64,000 nt of DNA, taken from Apostichopus japonicus. Lineage: Eukaryota; Echinodermata; Holothuroidea; Aspidochirotida; Stichopodidae. Shown in pieces: positions 40,726-54,400 of this stretch. The translations under genes and the position numbers were made by a program. The notes under the pieces were generated by a model. It worked only from the letters and a program-made list of their open reading frames with translations. It was not told where the DNA came from and did not search any database. The first letter of the stretch is position 1. Each line of letters opens with the position of its first letter. The DNA lies in contig NC_092564.1 in the NCBI RefSeq assembly GCF_037975245.1, positions 16,322,984 to 16,386,983 on the forward strand, in the 5' to 3' direction.

Positions 40726-41993
40726 GTAAGTCAGACATCTGAACAAAGGCCCCTGAGTGGGCTTCACGGTAGTGCTTACGCAGGGAGGTAAGAACGTCTC
40801 ATATTACACTAATGAAATGACATGTACCAGTTTGTATAAGACTGTATTTCGTAGCAAATCACATTAGAATCACGTTATTAGCAGTTCTTCGTCGAAAAGT
40901 TTCGTTTAATCTGTTACGGAGGGGTGATACTTCATAAAATATAGCACATTTACAGGTAATTTCCCCAGCGATCACCAACATGCGACATGTGTGTACGTCC
41001 GTGTTGCAATGACGTCATTAAAAAGTGCGGGAGGAGATTCCATTGCAACAGAGGGATGGTATTCAACGTCAGCACAATAGGATACAAAACAGTATAAAAT
41101 GAGATTTTATTCAGCATTTATAAAACAGTATTTGGACTAGCAGTGAATTTGTTTATGGGTAAAACTTTTCCAATAAATTGTCTCTGCAGTAAGACCTAAT
41201 GTCAGCCTCTCAGCTTTCAATTAGCAACACTTTAGTGATGTCAGCATGGACCGTCTTTTCTGCATTCTCTCCTTGTTCATGATTTTTGCAAGTTTTGAAA
41301 AGAAACAGAATTTACTACTTAAACTTCACTTCTTATCAAAAGGTTTGGCAGCAGGCAGTTAAAATTGTATCGTACAAGTCTTGTCCTGATGAGTTGTGGA
41401 CAAATTTGAAGAGATCGGTTCACGTGAACCCAAATTAAGAACTGAAAAGTTTTCCATTTTTTCTCAAATGCTAATTGAGGCGATTTTTTTTTGCATATTT
41501 ATATAAGTGTCTCATAGTGGTGTATACAGATCAAGATGTCTTATATAGTTATAACATTGTCTACATTGCACATTATTACATTTTAACAATTGAAATGTGC
41601 CATGTTTAAACAAAAAGAGAGACTTTTAATTCCAGGTGAAAGACAGTTGAGCTGTTTAATTCTGTATGTGTTTCTTAAGGTTAATTGCAAAAAGTGGTGC
41701 ATCAATCGTGGTATTAATATTGTCAAACTTATGGGAATTAAGGAGGAGAGGGGGAAAGTTCCCCAAAACAAATTCTGTGCCATCTTTACATTTACATTGG
41801 TCATTTATAGGCACTTATAGCCAGAGAGTCATGTTATAATTTTGATTATTGTAAGCATTTTGGGTGGTACCATTTTCAATAGAGTCAACCATTCCTTAAT
41901 GATTCCATTGTTCTGTGGCTACTTCCTTTCTGTTGTACATTCTTGAGTGCAACTGTTAACTGCTGTGTATACTACTGTAGGTTAGATGTAGAG

Positions 41994-42364
41994 CAGGGGT
42001 GGGCAACCTACGGCCCGCGTGCCTCATGCGGCTCGCCAGTGATTTTTTTGCGGCCTGTGCGATGTCTCAAGAAAAATAAAAAATAAATCTATTTTACATC
42101 ATCACAAAAAACGAGCTAGCTGCTTAGCATTTATCGGCACTAATGATGATGTCAGGTAGGCCTATTATCCCTATTAATTATCAACTGTGCTGTATTGACA
42201 TTATTACGTTTTTGTGAATACAGATTAAGTACACACACCTATTGATTGAAAGTCCTCGGAATCAAAGATTTGAAATCAACAGCAGGTCGTTGGTTAGGTG
42301 AGGCCCAGTCAATTTTTCACCCCTTATATCTGGAACATTCATTCAAAAAAGTTGCCCACCCCTG
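41994..42364. mobile_element. hAT-type MITE, family 2
   Basis: A 371-bp element starts CAGGGGTGGGCAAC and ends in the exact reverse complement (14-bp perfect inverted repeat). It is flanked by a perfect 8-bp duplication ATGTAGAG (41986-41993 and 42365-42372). CAGGGGTGGGCAAC-like termini are typical of Charlie/hAT elements in many animals. It is non-coding and lies in the probable first NAB intron. Confidence 0.94.
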
Positions 42365-42849
42365 ATGTAGAGTATATATAGGAAAGTTTGCAAGTGGTAC
42401 CGGAAATAAATTACTGTAAGTAAGTACTGTAGGTAAAAGTTTTTTTGAAATTCAGAACAGCCCTAAAGTCGCAGTATCGTTGGCACAGAAATGTCTTGTG
42501 CTCTCCTTTGGTACACTTTTAACACCCTTAAGTATTAATGATATTGCTAGTGTTGTTTGTTTGTTTGTTTATTTATTTTCTTCCTTTTTTTTTTATCTTC
42601 TTTTCTTTTTTTCTGTGTGACATTGATTTTCAGCGGATTGTCAAATTACTGTATGCCCTTTTGTAAAGTGACTTGAGTGCACAAATGACAATTTTCTTAC
42701 TTCTGTTTAAAATGGATGTAACCTTATTGTATCTGTAGGGTGTTGAAATGCCAGTCTGTTTACTCATAATTTTTTTTATAAATTTTAAATGAACAATAGA
42801 AAACTGACTGGGAATTTAAGACAATGGCAAAGCGCAATGAAATGAATGG

Positions 42850-42935
42850 GTGGTTCTAACAGGATTGGAACCTTTGACCTCACGATTACAAGCCCAGTGC
42901 TCCACCCACTTGAGCTATCCAGTCCTTAGTTGGCA
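42850..42935 (-). repeat. tRNA-derived SINE head with near-intact internal promoter
   Basis: On the minus strand TAGCTCAAGTG fits box A exactly and GGTTCCAATCC matches 10 of 11 box B positions at normal spacing. The anticodon-like loop CTTGTAA would suggest tRNA-Thr ancestry. The acceptor arms do not pair, so it is not a functional tRNA. Flanking AACTGACTGGGAATT recurs near 43080. Confidence 0.6.
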
Positions 42936-43934
42936 GCGATCCCTATACACGGTATGCAAGGCACTGTGACTTCAGACTTTCACCCCAGCAAAGAAATGGC
43001 TATATTTGTTCCTTTTTTCTTCACTGGGAGAGGGAGGGGGTGGGAAAGGAGGGAGACAGGAAGGAGGGGACAATGCAAAACTGACTGGGAATTATAAACA
43101 ATTTGGAAAGTGCCAAAAAAATATTTGGATAGGATGGGATTTCATCTACAGTCTGTCAGGATTGGAAGTCAAGCTGTGATCTTTGCTCCTTTGAAAATGA
43201 GTAAACTTTCATTGATACTAATCAATCAATCAGAAAACATTTATGAAGTGCCAGTATCAACAATAGTTGTTCAAGGCTCACATTACTTGGATATGATGTA
43301 AGAGGTTGATAACCTTGTTCAAGTGATAGGGAAAGGAGGGGGTGGGAGGGAAACTTCAGGGAGATGGGATGAGATAATCACAAAAGTGGGGAGTAACAGT
43401 TGGAGAATTGTTTCTATTCAGCAAGGGGAGGGGTCGGGCAGGGGTGCAACAGTTACTTGTTGGCTTTCTCTCAGAACTTTGTGTTTTTCCTTTAACTTAT
43501 GTTAGGGTCAAACCTTACTTGAAGCTCTAGAAAAGGAATGGGAGGAAAGGCAGGGTAGTTCTTCAAGAGTTTAAATGTTTAGCGTTTATATTTGACCCTG
43601 CGCTGATCCGGATTAAGAAAACGCTGTTTTGTACACAGTACAGGGCTTAGTAGTGCATAATATTACAAACTATTCATTGATGTATATATACAGTATAGTT
43701 TTTGAATGCAAATTGCAGAGACCGTCCCATTTGATTGGGGATCACTTTCGTTCTGTTTTAGTTTCTAGAATTATGAGCACTGTCTTAATTTCCCTACCCA
43801 AGTGGCTTTTTGGTCCTGATTCTTTGGCATATCGGAACCTATTTTAACAGTCAAGTTGTGTTTATAAATGCATGTGTGTGTGTATGTGAAACCCTAGCTT
43901 GTAAAAAGATGGTATCTTAACTTGAGAAATTTGT

Positions 43935-44420
43935 GATTGTCATACTTGGGCTATACTGTATGTTGGTCATGGTAAGTAGATGATCCCTATGGATTTTGGT
44001 AAGGCTATCTTGCATATTAACATAAAATTCTTAAAATGTCACTATCTCTTCAAATGTTTGTCCGATTTAGGTCGTACTGGTTATGGTGATGTAAATTCGT
44101 AGTAATTAAATAATTGTTCTTTGTGATAACAGTTTTACCTCATAAATATTCAAAAACTGCCTGTAAACACGATATCACACAAACACCAGTTGCATCAATG
44201 TCATATTTGGTATATATGTTAGTCATGGTCAGCAGATGATTCCTATTGTTCTTGGTGGGGCTATCATGCATATCAAGGAATGGGCGGGGCTTAACATAAA
44301 TTCTGAATATGTCAGTATCTGTTCAACTGTATGTCCCATTTAGTTCATACTGGGTATGGTGATGTAACTACATAGTACTAGTATATATTCTTTCTAATTA
44401 GTAATTTCACTTAATTAATA
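43935..44420 (+). repeat. Diverged tandem duplication, about 265-bp period
   Basis: Blocks such as GTCATGGT(A/C)AG(T/C)AGATGAT, GGGCTATC(T/A)TGCATAT, CATTTAG or GATTTAG, and CTGG(T/G)TATGGTGATGTAA appear in the same order in 43935-44150 and 44195-44420. The repeat is non-coding and lies in the probable first NAB intron. Confidence 0.75.
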
Positions 44421-45439
44421 GTCAGTCCTGAGTGGATCGGAGCAGTTGGGGATTATTTTCGTTCTTGAAATACTGGGTTACGTTTGTCACACTAGATTCA
44501 GACAATCAACCATGTTGTTTTTTTCTGGTGCATATCATGATTATTAATCAGCCTGGTACCTTCCTTTATATGTTGCTGCATTAGTCAATCCATAATCCTC
44601 TTCAATTTGATGTGCACAAGTCCCTGAAAATGAACATGGCTTACCACACTATGAATCTGTTTAGGCATCGGAACCACTAAACATTTGCGTTTATGGTTCA
44701 AGTTACTTGTACAGTTATTCAATTGGATGACACAACGAAAAATTTGTGCTTGTTTGGATTTGGAACAACATACATCTATTCAGAGGTCTTGCAGTGATAT
44801 CCTCAACACTAACAATAAAAATTACAACTTGTACCATCCTAGACTCTTATGTACAGTATGTGATTTACAGCAGACTTGGCTAATTGGTACAATGTTTACT
44901 TGGTACAATGTTTAATTGGTGAAACTAAACATATATTCTTGTATAGACTGAAAACTCACAAAAACTATGATCTAGTTTACATAGCAACAACATTCTAAAC
45001 AGCATCTTTAAAGAAACAAAATTTAAACAAATTGTTGTTGAAAGCAAAACATCTGAAAAATTCAGACAGTTAATGTTTCTCTGATGGCATTTAGTAGGAA
45101 CAGTTAGTTGATCTAGTCTATTGTCTGAAGGAACAACGGGACCAAAATTTAAGAAAAAAAGTGTGAGAGTACTTTTCTGATATATATAGAAAATGGGAAT
45201 GTTCAGGTACAAATGGATCTGTAATTATGCAGCTACATTGAATAGTGGTGGAGATTGGATTCATAGTTTATAAAATTGAAAATGTAAGCTCATTCAGTTC
45301 GCTTATATAGTGCATGCTTATCTTTTTGTTAAAAGTGTCATCAAGTGATTGCAAATAATTTGTTTTCAGATTTTGATGGATTGCTGATTTTTTCTTCTCC
45401 AGGCCTTTATTATTTTACTGGAGTTATCCAGACTACTGT

Positions 45440-48400
45440 ATGGATTCACCTGTTTCGACTTCCAGTACAAACAACAGTGCAGGTAGTGACATGCAGCTTT
45501 ACAGGGCTTTGGAGCGGGCAAACCTCCTGCAATATTACGACAAATTTATGGCACAAGGAGGGGACGACCTACAGCAATTGTGCGAAGCAGAAGAAGGGGA
45601 GTTTTTCGAAATCATGGAACTAGTTGGAATGTCCAGTAAGCCCCTTCATGTCAGACGGCTTCAAAAGGTGCTCCATGAATTTATGTCCAATCCAGAGCTT
45701 TTTCAGGTACGGTAATATCAAAAACTGACTTGTGCACCACGGTCATAAAAAGTTCATTGTGTAGTTTTTTTCACAATTTTTGATACAGATTTTTTATTCT
45801 TGACTGCACTTAAAAGTAATAAAATTTGTGATTCTCATAGTTATGAATAATTTTTATTGAAATTTAAAATTCTGATGAAAAATATATTCTTTCTTGAAAT
45901 TAGCAAATATATCTTTTTCTTCCATTTTCTTTTGCATTGAGACTGATATGTCAATTTTTATCTTATAAAAAAAATACAATGATTTGAATTTCATTCTTTA
46001 CATGATCCAGAATTTGTAATATTTACAGCTAGTTTCTGACAGACTTGAAATATTTTACTTGGCAACTCACTGTATATTGCACTACTGCATACACTTATAA
46101 TGCCATTATGCACATTGACTTCACAGTCTGCTCAAGCATCGCCTAATGCAGCTGAACTCCCAAAGCAAGCCGCCCCCGAGTACAACATTAATGCCTCCGT
46201 TGCCAACGTCGTCTCGATGGCTGACAGTGTGAACCCCTCAACCGCCAAACAGTATCCATCCTTCACTGGCCTCTCACCGTACAGCAGAATGACATACAGT
46301 CCAAAGTATAACCAGACAAAGACCCCGGCCGCATCTAATGGAGAGAATGCCAGTCTCACAGAGGAGCTCATCGTCAACGTGAGAAATGCTGCCATGGCGA
46401 TATATCAAGAAATGGACATGCAGGCATTTCCTCTCCCCAAGAAGATTCCGCAAGAGATGGTTCACATTTTGGAGATGGCGACTGATCATCCGCAGAGAGA
46501 GGAAGAAATCAGGAAGTGGGCTCCAATCTATGGGCGATTTGACTCCAAAAGGAAGTCTGAAAAGCCGTTGTCCTTGCATGAGGTGAGGTTAGATCGAAAA
46601 CAAACATACAGGAAAAAGACACGCTCCTGGATGGGGTTTCACTTTTGACTGAACAGTGTTGTTTACAACATAGAAAACTTGTATGGCAACTATAGTATGT
46701 ACTTGTTGTGTGCAATATATAACACTACTGTACTGTATGTGAGCACATACTGTATGTACAGTAGTGTGCAATATACTGAGTGATATGTATATGGTAGTAG
46801 TAGGCCTACTGTAGGGATAATACTGTACAATGGAAATAAGGTTGTGTGAGATTTGCCTTGATTTGACTTTTACTTGAATTTAAATTATTATTACCTCTCA
46901 TATCTTGTGTGACTGAGTTTGATTTATTGATTGCATGCTCAGTGTTTGTATATTTTTTTTGGGGGGGTGGTAGTTAGGGGGGGCAAAAGGGACAGGAAGC
47001 ATTGGGCATATGGAGTATATTATTAATTCATATCCCTTGAAGAGGGACAATGATTACCGTGGATTAATATTATTATTTTTTAATTTGGGGGGGGGGGGGG
47101 AGAGGGGGGAAGTTTGTTTTTGGTCTTAATATTTACATATGAGTGATAATGAAACTCTGGAGTACTGAAATTGTGATTACATTTGAATGAGATACCAGTG
47201 GTATGGTATGGAGTGGTTAAAGGCTGAGGCATTAGAAGAAATTAAAACCTAGCATCTGGGAGATCATTGGTTCAAAGCCTGGCTGGCTAAAAGTAAGGTG
47301 TGGAGAAATGGCAGGGTTTTCCCATTTGAAATAGGCTTTCAAAGTATAAAAAAAAATCCAAAATGAGCTACTGCTAAACTGAAAATTGGAAAGCAACGTA
47401 ATGTGAAGTGTTAGTTAGAAGCCATATGTCTTCTCCTACATGTATGTGACTGCTTACTGTGCTTAGTGTTGTAAAATGTCCGCGTTTTACTGATTACAAT
47501 GACAAAATGTTTAAGCCTTGGTGATCTGCCACTAGACCAAGGAGAATGGAATGTAGGAGGGGGAAAGGAAAGTTGTAATATATATATATGTAATTTGAAA
47601 AGTTGTTTAGGATACGTGGTTGATGTCCTTGCTGTGATAAGAAGACATACAACATATTAAACATTAAATAGAATAAAAAACACTCCCTACTGACATGTCT
47701 TTCATAAAAATAGGGCGATTTTAAAATTTACCATCCCAAAACCTGGCAGATTGGGGATAAACCTAAGAGGAAGGTGGCAAGATCCAACTTAAACAAAAAA
47801 GCCATAGAAGAAATATATAGTAATAAAGAAGCATTATTTTGCATGTCACCTCTTAAATAATATTGGGCTAGGGCAAAGTAATTATTGCAACAGTTAGTTA
47901 ACATCAGCGCTGTAGAACAAGACGGCAAATTATGCAATTATTTACCAAAAAGCAAAGTGGATTTTCTCCATCTTCCCAACGCAGGTACAGTACAGTACCC
48001 TACCAACATGTTAGGCTATCAGGCGTCAAACCTGACCCCTTAACTTAAAACAAAATGAACAACTGGAAATTCCCCTTTCAAAACATGCTTTCATGCCATT
48101 AAAATTAACAGAGCTGTTTATTAGAGATTCTCGTTGCACCTGGATTGATCGCATGCGTTCTTTTTGCTTTGCTCAAGGTTAAACCGCTGCGCCATTATCA
48201 TTTATATTTTTCTTCAGGGTATTCTTTTTGAGGGCATGTCCACACATATTTGAGCTACCTGTCTCTCCCCCACATACCGTTATTGCATCACTTTTATGCC
48301 CCCAAGAGCAGCTCTCAACTTCCTGTAGTGCCATGGAGTGATTATTACACAGTTCCCCCTGATAAGTGTGCAGTCTTTAAGCTTGGGTTAGATTCCAGGT

Positions 48401-51400
48401 TGTTTGTTTGCTAATATTTCTGTTTTCTTTTTTGATCTCTCGATTAGGTTACAGTTAATGAGGCCGCCTGCCAGCTATGCTTACTTGAACCAAACCTTCT
48501 CTTCATGAGGGACAGACTGTTTCCATTGTCCAGACAGGTTGTCAGAGAGAGCGGATATCAGTACAAGCATGGACATTCCAGGTAAAAGTTTTTCTTTACA
48601 GAGAACGTTCGTCTAAACGTTGCTTATCGAGAGAAATTTGATAAAAGAAGAAATCATAATTACGTACACTGACTTGACATTATCTTATGACGTGGTGTCA
48701 AAGCCTGTCAGCAATCACAGCAATGATTGGACACAACAGGCATGGTGACACACCACTGTACAAACGGCCGATTTCTACCACCCCCACCCCCCCACCATCC
48801 AAAAATATAATCAAGGGTCCTGGTATCATCAACAGTGGATACTGATGGAGGTTTATATTGAAGGCAAAATTGAAATTTGGAAAAGTATCATTGACTTTTG
48901 TTAGCATGAAAATCTATGTGATGTAAATTTTTTTCACTCTAAACCTCTAAGTTTTTTTTTGAAAAGAAAGAAAGATTTTCATTCAAAATTGTTATGTTTT
49001 GCATAGGCTTAGCTGTGTGTGTGTACTTGGGGTCTGCTTCTCAAAAAACAAAAGTTTACGTCTGCCTGGATGAAAGCAACTTTAAGATTTTGCATCCCTG
49101 GCTAAAACATTGTGTCCGGGTCGCAGAATCCTGCGTTGCCTAACATTGCTGTAGAGGTCCAGAAAATTTGGAAATGACAAACACTCTATTTTTGATAATG
49201 ATATCTATTATAACAAAGTTATCTCTATAAGATAACCAAGCAGGGCAAAGAAAATGTTTTCCATTACTGATATATACTAAAACAGGTGCTTGCTTTGGTT
49301 TAGATATAATACAGTGTTACAACCTGTAATTCTTTGATTGATATGCTCTGATAGCATTTTGAATTAATTAAACACACCTTCATTTTCCAATCATGATATT
49401 CTGAAAAGGAAGGCATCAGCTATTATAAGTTATCGTCATTGCCATTGAAATGATAGGCTTGTACTACTATTAGGAAGGAAGACCTTGTTTGGGGAAGTGA
49501 CATGGGTGATTCCTACCAGCCATTAACAGACTTCCCCAATTACCTGCAATCTCAACCTTTGCCATGCGATTCTATTCACTGATAAACGGAACCAATGTCT
49601 AGCTGTGTCTAGGCCGTCAATTTTGCAAGGTTGTGAAGTTTGTGTAAATACAACAAGTAGGCTGCTAACTTGGTCTTTTGTACAATGTTTGAGTTCACAA
49701 ATTGAGCAGAATAAACCCAAGTTGTTAAAAAGGTTGTACTGTAGTCAGATATGTGGTGATGTGGTGAAATAGACAAGTTTTGCTACATCTTTAAATGAAA
49801 CATCCAATAGTAGAATATGATTAAGCTACTGTATGTGATAATGATATTACTGTAAGATGTAATCATTATAATCATGCATGAAAGTAATGTTCTCTACACC
49901 AAGCGTTCCTAGTTTACAAGAGGCCTCCTCGTGTGTAGTGTGGGTCATTTGGCATATTTGCATTCTATAATTTACTGTATATGTCAACTTTGCTGTTATT
50001 TGCTGGTTATTTAGCTGGTGTAAAAAGCAATTGTATAGATTTGGGAGAGGTTGCTTGGTAGGGTGCTACTGTAGCATTAGAAAGGGAGGTTTTCATCATC
50101 GTGGTGACAAGTATTTTTATTTTCAGTTACAGTTCTAAGTTACAGTGAATAACAATGTTGTGTCTATAAGCAGACTTTGGAACATGCACAGGAGTTCAAA
50201 GCACAGGTGTATAAACTGTTCTATTGTGTCTATGATTTGTGCTCTCGTACGGTACATAAACCTATAGGAGGGTCTAAGTTAAACTATAGGTTAACACCCA
50301 TCTTTATATGCATAAGCCTAGAAAATTGATATTTCATGAATATTTGCATTGTGCACCAAAACTATACCCGTAGGCTATTGCTGTGGAAATTATAACAACC
50401 CACATTCATCTCTTTGTAACAGTGTATAGCTTTTTTAATTAAATCACAATTTTTATAGTTAAAACTTAGAACACAGCATGTATTACGTGAGGTGGAGATA
50501 ACATTTCTGCAATATATTACATGTGGATGTTAAACAGTACATAATCTGTGTGTTAATAACCGTGGCATATTTAAACTACTGTAGCCTGAGTCTGGGATAC
50601 TCACCGTTTAAACAAATTGAACTGATTTTTCGAAACCTTGTCTTTCCTTCTTTAAAGTAGATCTAATAGAGACATGGTCAGGATGCAAAATGAAGGAGAA
50701 GGTCCTTACAGCAAGAGGCAGAAAATGGCTCGAGAAGGAGATCCCAACACCCGCACGGTACAGGCAGAACTTGTAAAACTAAGACGCGAGGTAGTCGAGC
50801 TCAATAACTTTTCAGTTCAGTTACGTTTTGGCTTAATTTAATAGTTTAGGTTCATAGGTGAATCCCAAATGGTAAGGAAGCTATTAACAGAAGCGTAATT
50901 GAAACCATACATCCATTCAGTCTAGCAGAACAGGATACATAGGGGAAAGATAATACAAAGTATCATTAAAATATGGTCCAAGAAGTCAAAATAGTTTGTA
51001 TGCTAGTTAATGTTTCTATGGCTGTTATAGTATTTGAGATATAGACAGCTTTAAAATATCATAAGTCTCTGGTATGCTCTCTTCCAGCCAGATTGACCTT
51101 GGTGACCTTGGTTCGTCAGTGAAGACCTTGATGTAAACCATTCATGATTACAGAGACTATTTTTATGTTAAAAGATGACTTTAGGCACAAAATTAATGTT
51201 TTGTTATGTCACAGACCATCAAAACATACTGCTATCAGTACAGGTTATCTCTATACCACTTTGCATTTCACATTTTGAACATCCAGGCTCTTCAATTTAA
51301 GTGGCTGGACTACTTAGTCTAACACACAGACTTTTGCAGTAGGTCAGATGCCAGGTGCAAAACGTAGTAGGAAAACAAAGATTTTTATGACCTCAAATGA

Positions 51401-54400
51401 CATGTTAAAAATGTATTACAAATTTGTGAAGGACAAATGGTGTATGTAGAATGTCATCTCTGTTCATTGTATATGAAATTAAAAGAACATGCTTTGATCA
51501 TGTTATTAGAATTTATAAAACAAAAGATTAACTTAAATTTTTAGGCCTGCATGAGGTGTTGCCATCAACAGCTCCTTCAAGGCATTGAAGACTCGCCCCA
51601 AACAGCGTGCCGCCATCTTTAAAAAGTTAACTTTCTGTTGCTTGCAAGTGAAGTTTTTTACTTGTCGCTACAAAATGCAGATGGTAATGAAACGTGATAC
51701 CTTGTTATCTTTAGCTGGACCTGAGATGCGTGGTGGCCAATTGGCTAATGCGTCGGACTCGTGATCCAAGGATTGCTGGTTCGATTCCTGCCTAGTTCAT
51801 TGCGTTGTGTCCTTGGGCAAGATGCTTTATCTCACCTGCCTCTCTCCACCCAGGGGTTAAATGGGTACCTGTGAGGTAACTTGTCATTGGGCGCAGTATA
51901 TAACTGCTGCCGACTGGAGGGATTGTCTCAGGGACAGGTTATCATTGACCAGGGGTAATATAACGTCTGTAAAGCGCTTTGAGACCTATCGCTGGTATAA
52001 AGCACTATATAAATCGAACATTATTATTATCGCTGTTTTGTTTAAACACTGTGTTGTGGGTATTGACCGTAACTGTATGTATTGACTGTACACTAGTGTC
52101 TAATTACCGACGGTAGCAAGCTGTGTGTGTATTTTCTGGGATCGATGGTGGTGTCTAACAATTCTGTTACACCTCATTCAAAACTAGGTCAGATTACCAG
52201 CATTAGACGTTTCCTTTTGCGTGAGTCTTCACACCCTTTAAGTTCCTTAAAGGAGCATATTTTATAGCTGCATACTGTGTCTTGAAAAAGTGGCAGTTTT
52301 TTTTGGGGGGAGTTTATACAACAAGACAAGAATTAAATTCCTTAAAGCTTACCAAAACTAATTCTACACGATATGAAATGAAACCTATTGAACTACATTG
52401 CCGTGAGATTTTAGTCTGGAGTAGTTGTGTAAAACTTAAAAATTAATGAAGAAGCTGTTTTAAAGCATTTAAAGGTTAAGGAGAAACATTTATCCTCATC
52501 ATGTTAACAATTAAATTGACAGTAGTATATTGGCAATGCTCAGTGCTCTTTACACTGGTCTGTGAAATAGTGACAGGAAAAATAATAATCTTGCTGCTTC
52601 TACCATGATTATTTTTTTGACACAGGAAAGGATGAATGAAATAACCCACCAGTTGAATATCATCAAAGAGAATCAGGCCAATCTGAAAGACAAGATCGCC
52701 CTGGCTAAGGTGGACGAGAATCTACAAAAGGTCTACGATCTCCAGCTGGAGTTAGAGAAGTTGACATCTCAACAGTTGATGCTGATGACAGAACAAACAG
52801 ACCTCATCAAGAGACAGAGACGATCAGATAGGTATGTACCCCCCATATAAACATATGGTACAGTCTATAATATACAGTTCCCTATATAAACATATGGTAC
52901 AGTCTATAATATACAGTTCCCTATATAAACATATGGTAGTCTATAACATCAGTTACCTGTATAACAATAGCAAACTATCCTATCAGATACAAATGCAAAA
53001 ACCGTCTATAATATACAGTTCCCTATATAAACATATGGTGCAGTCTATAATATACAGTTCCCTATATGAACATATGGTTCAGACTATAATATACAGTTCC
53101 CTATATCAACATATGGTACAGTCTATAATATACAGTTCCCTATATGAACATACTGTACAGTCTATAACATGCAGTTCCCTATATAAACATGGTACAGTCT
53201 ATAATATACAGTTCCCTATATAAACATATGGTACAGTCTATAATATACAGTTCCCTATATAAACATATGGTACAGTCTTTAACATCAGTTCCCTGTATAA
53301 CAATAGCAAACTATCCTATCGGATAAAAATGCAAAAAACAGTCTATAATGTACAGTTCCCTATATAAACATATGGTACAGTCTATAATATACAGTTCCCT
53401 ATATAAACATATGGTACAGTCTTTAACATCAGTTCCCTGTATAACAATAGCAAACTATCCTATCGATAAAAATGCAAAAAACAGTCTATAATGTACAGTT
53501 CCCTATATAAACATATGGTACAGTCTATAATATACAGTTCCCTATATAAACATGGTACAGTCTTTAACATCAGTTCCCTGTATAACAATAGCAAACTATC
53601 CTATTGGATAAAAATGCAAGTATCCTGACAACCGTCTATCCAGATGTGTCCAAATATTCCCGGTTTTACTGCATAATCAATAAAAAAAAAATTAATTGAA
53701 GTCATTATCTGAACTAGAAATTTCCCATTGAGTTCTTAACTTTGAGATGTACGACACCTTATTTGCTCTCAGAGGTATGGAAGCACGTATCCCTGAATAG
53801 AGTATCAAAGATATTTCAAGATTCCCCAGGAAACAAAAGTGGACAGAAAATGTATAGGAATGATTACAGTTTGTCAACCCCGTAATACTACATTCTGTAC
53901 CACCCCTGACTGACAGGACATCTTGTTTCATCTAGCCAAGGGTCCATATTCCCAAATCAACATTACACAAAGCTTCATACTAGAAATGAGCCTCTGAATC
54001 ATTCCTAGAACTGTGAGATGCAAGGTAAACAAACTCAGTTTGCTTGCTGTAACCCCTGTAAGGTGGTAATATTAGAGCTGATTTTGCTAGGATTCCTTGT
54101 TGCCGGGGCTGAACTGGCGAGGGGTTATTTTCACGGTTGTTAACATGACTTCAACTTCATATCCCAAATGGACTGTCCACAAAGTTTCGTACTGACAAAT
54201 TAACACTTCATTTTCAAGGGCTGTGAGAGGCTAGACATAGGAACTCAGTAGTTTGTAGTAGAAATATTCCAAAATGAAGCCACTTTTGGAATAAACAACA
54301 GGAGTGTAGTTAGCACTGAAGAGGTTAGGAAATCAGTGAAGTGATAGACAACAACTGTAAGGTTGCCTACATCAAGACAGTTTGATTTGTTTCCAAAAGT

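Noticed and set aside
42850-42935. Functional tRNA-Thr gene
   Set aside because: Boxes A and B are nearly intact, but the acceptor arms do not pair and the T-stem is imperfect; flanking sequence indicates a SINE head.
52834-53223. Plus-strand ORF of 129 codons with repeated [13 protein letters not shown]
   Set aside because: It is the 39-bp minisatellite read in frame; the sense strand has a good splice donor just before it.
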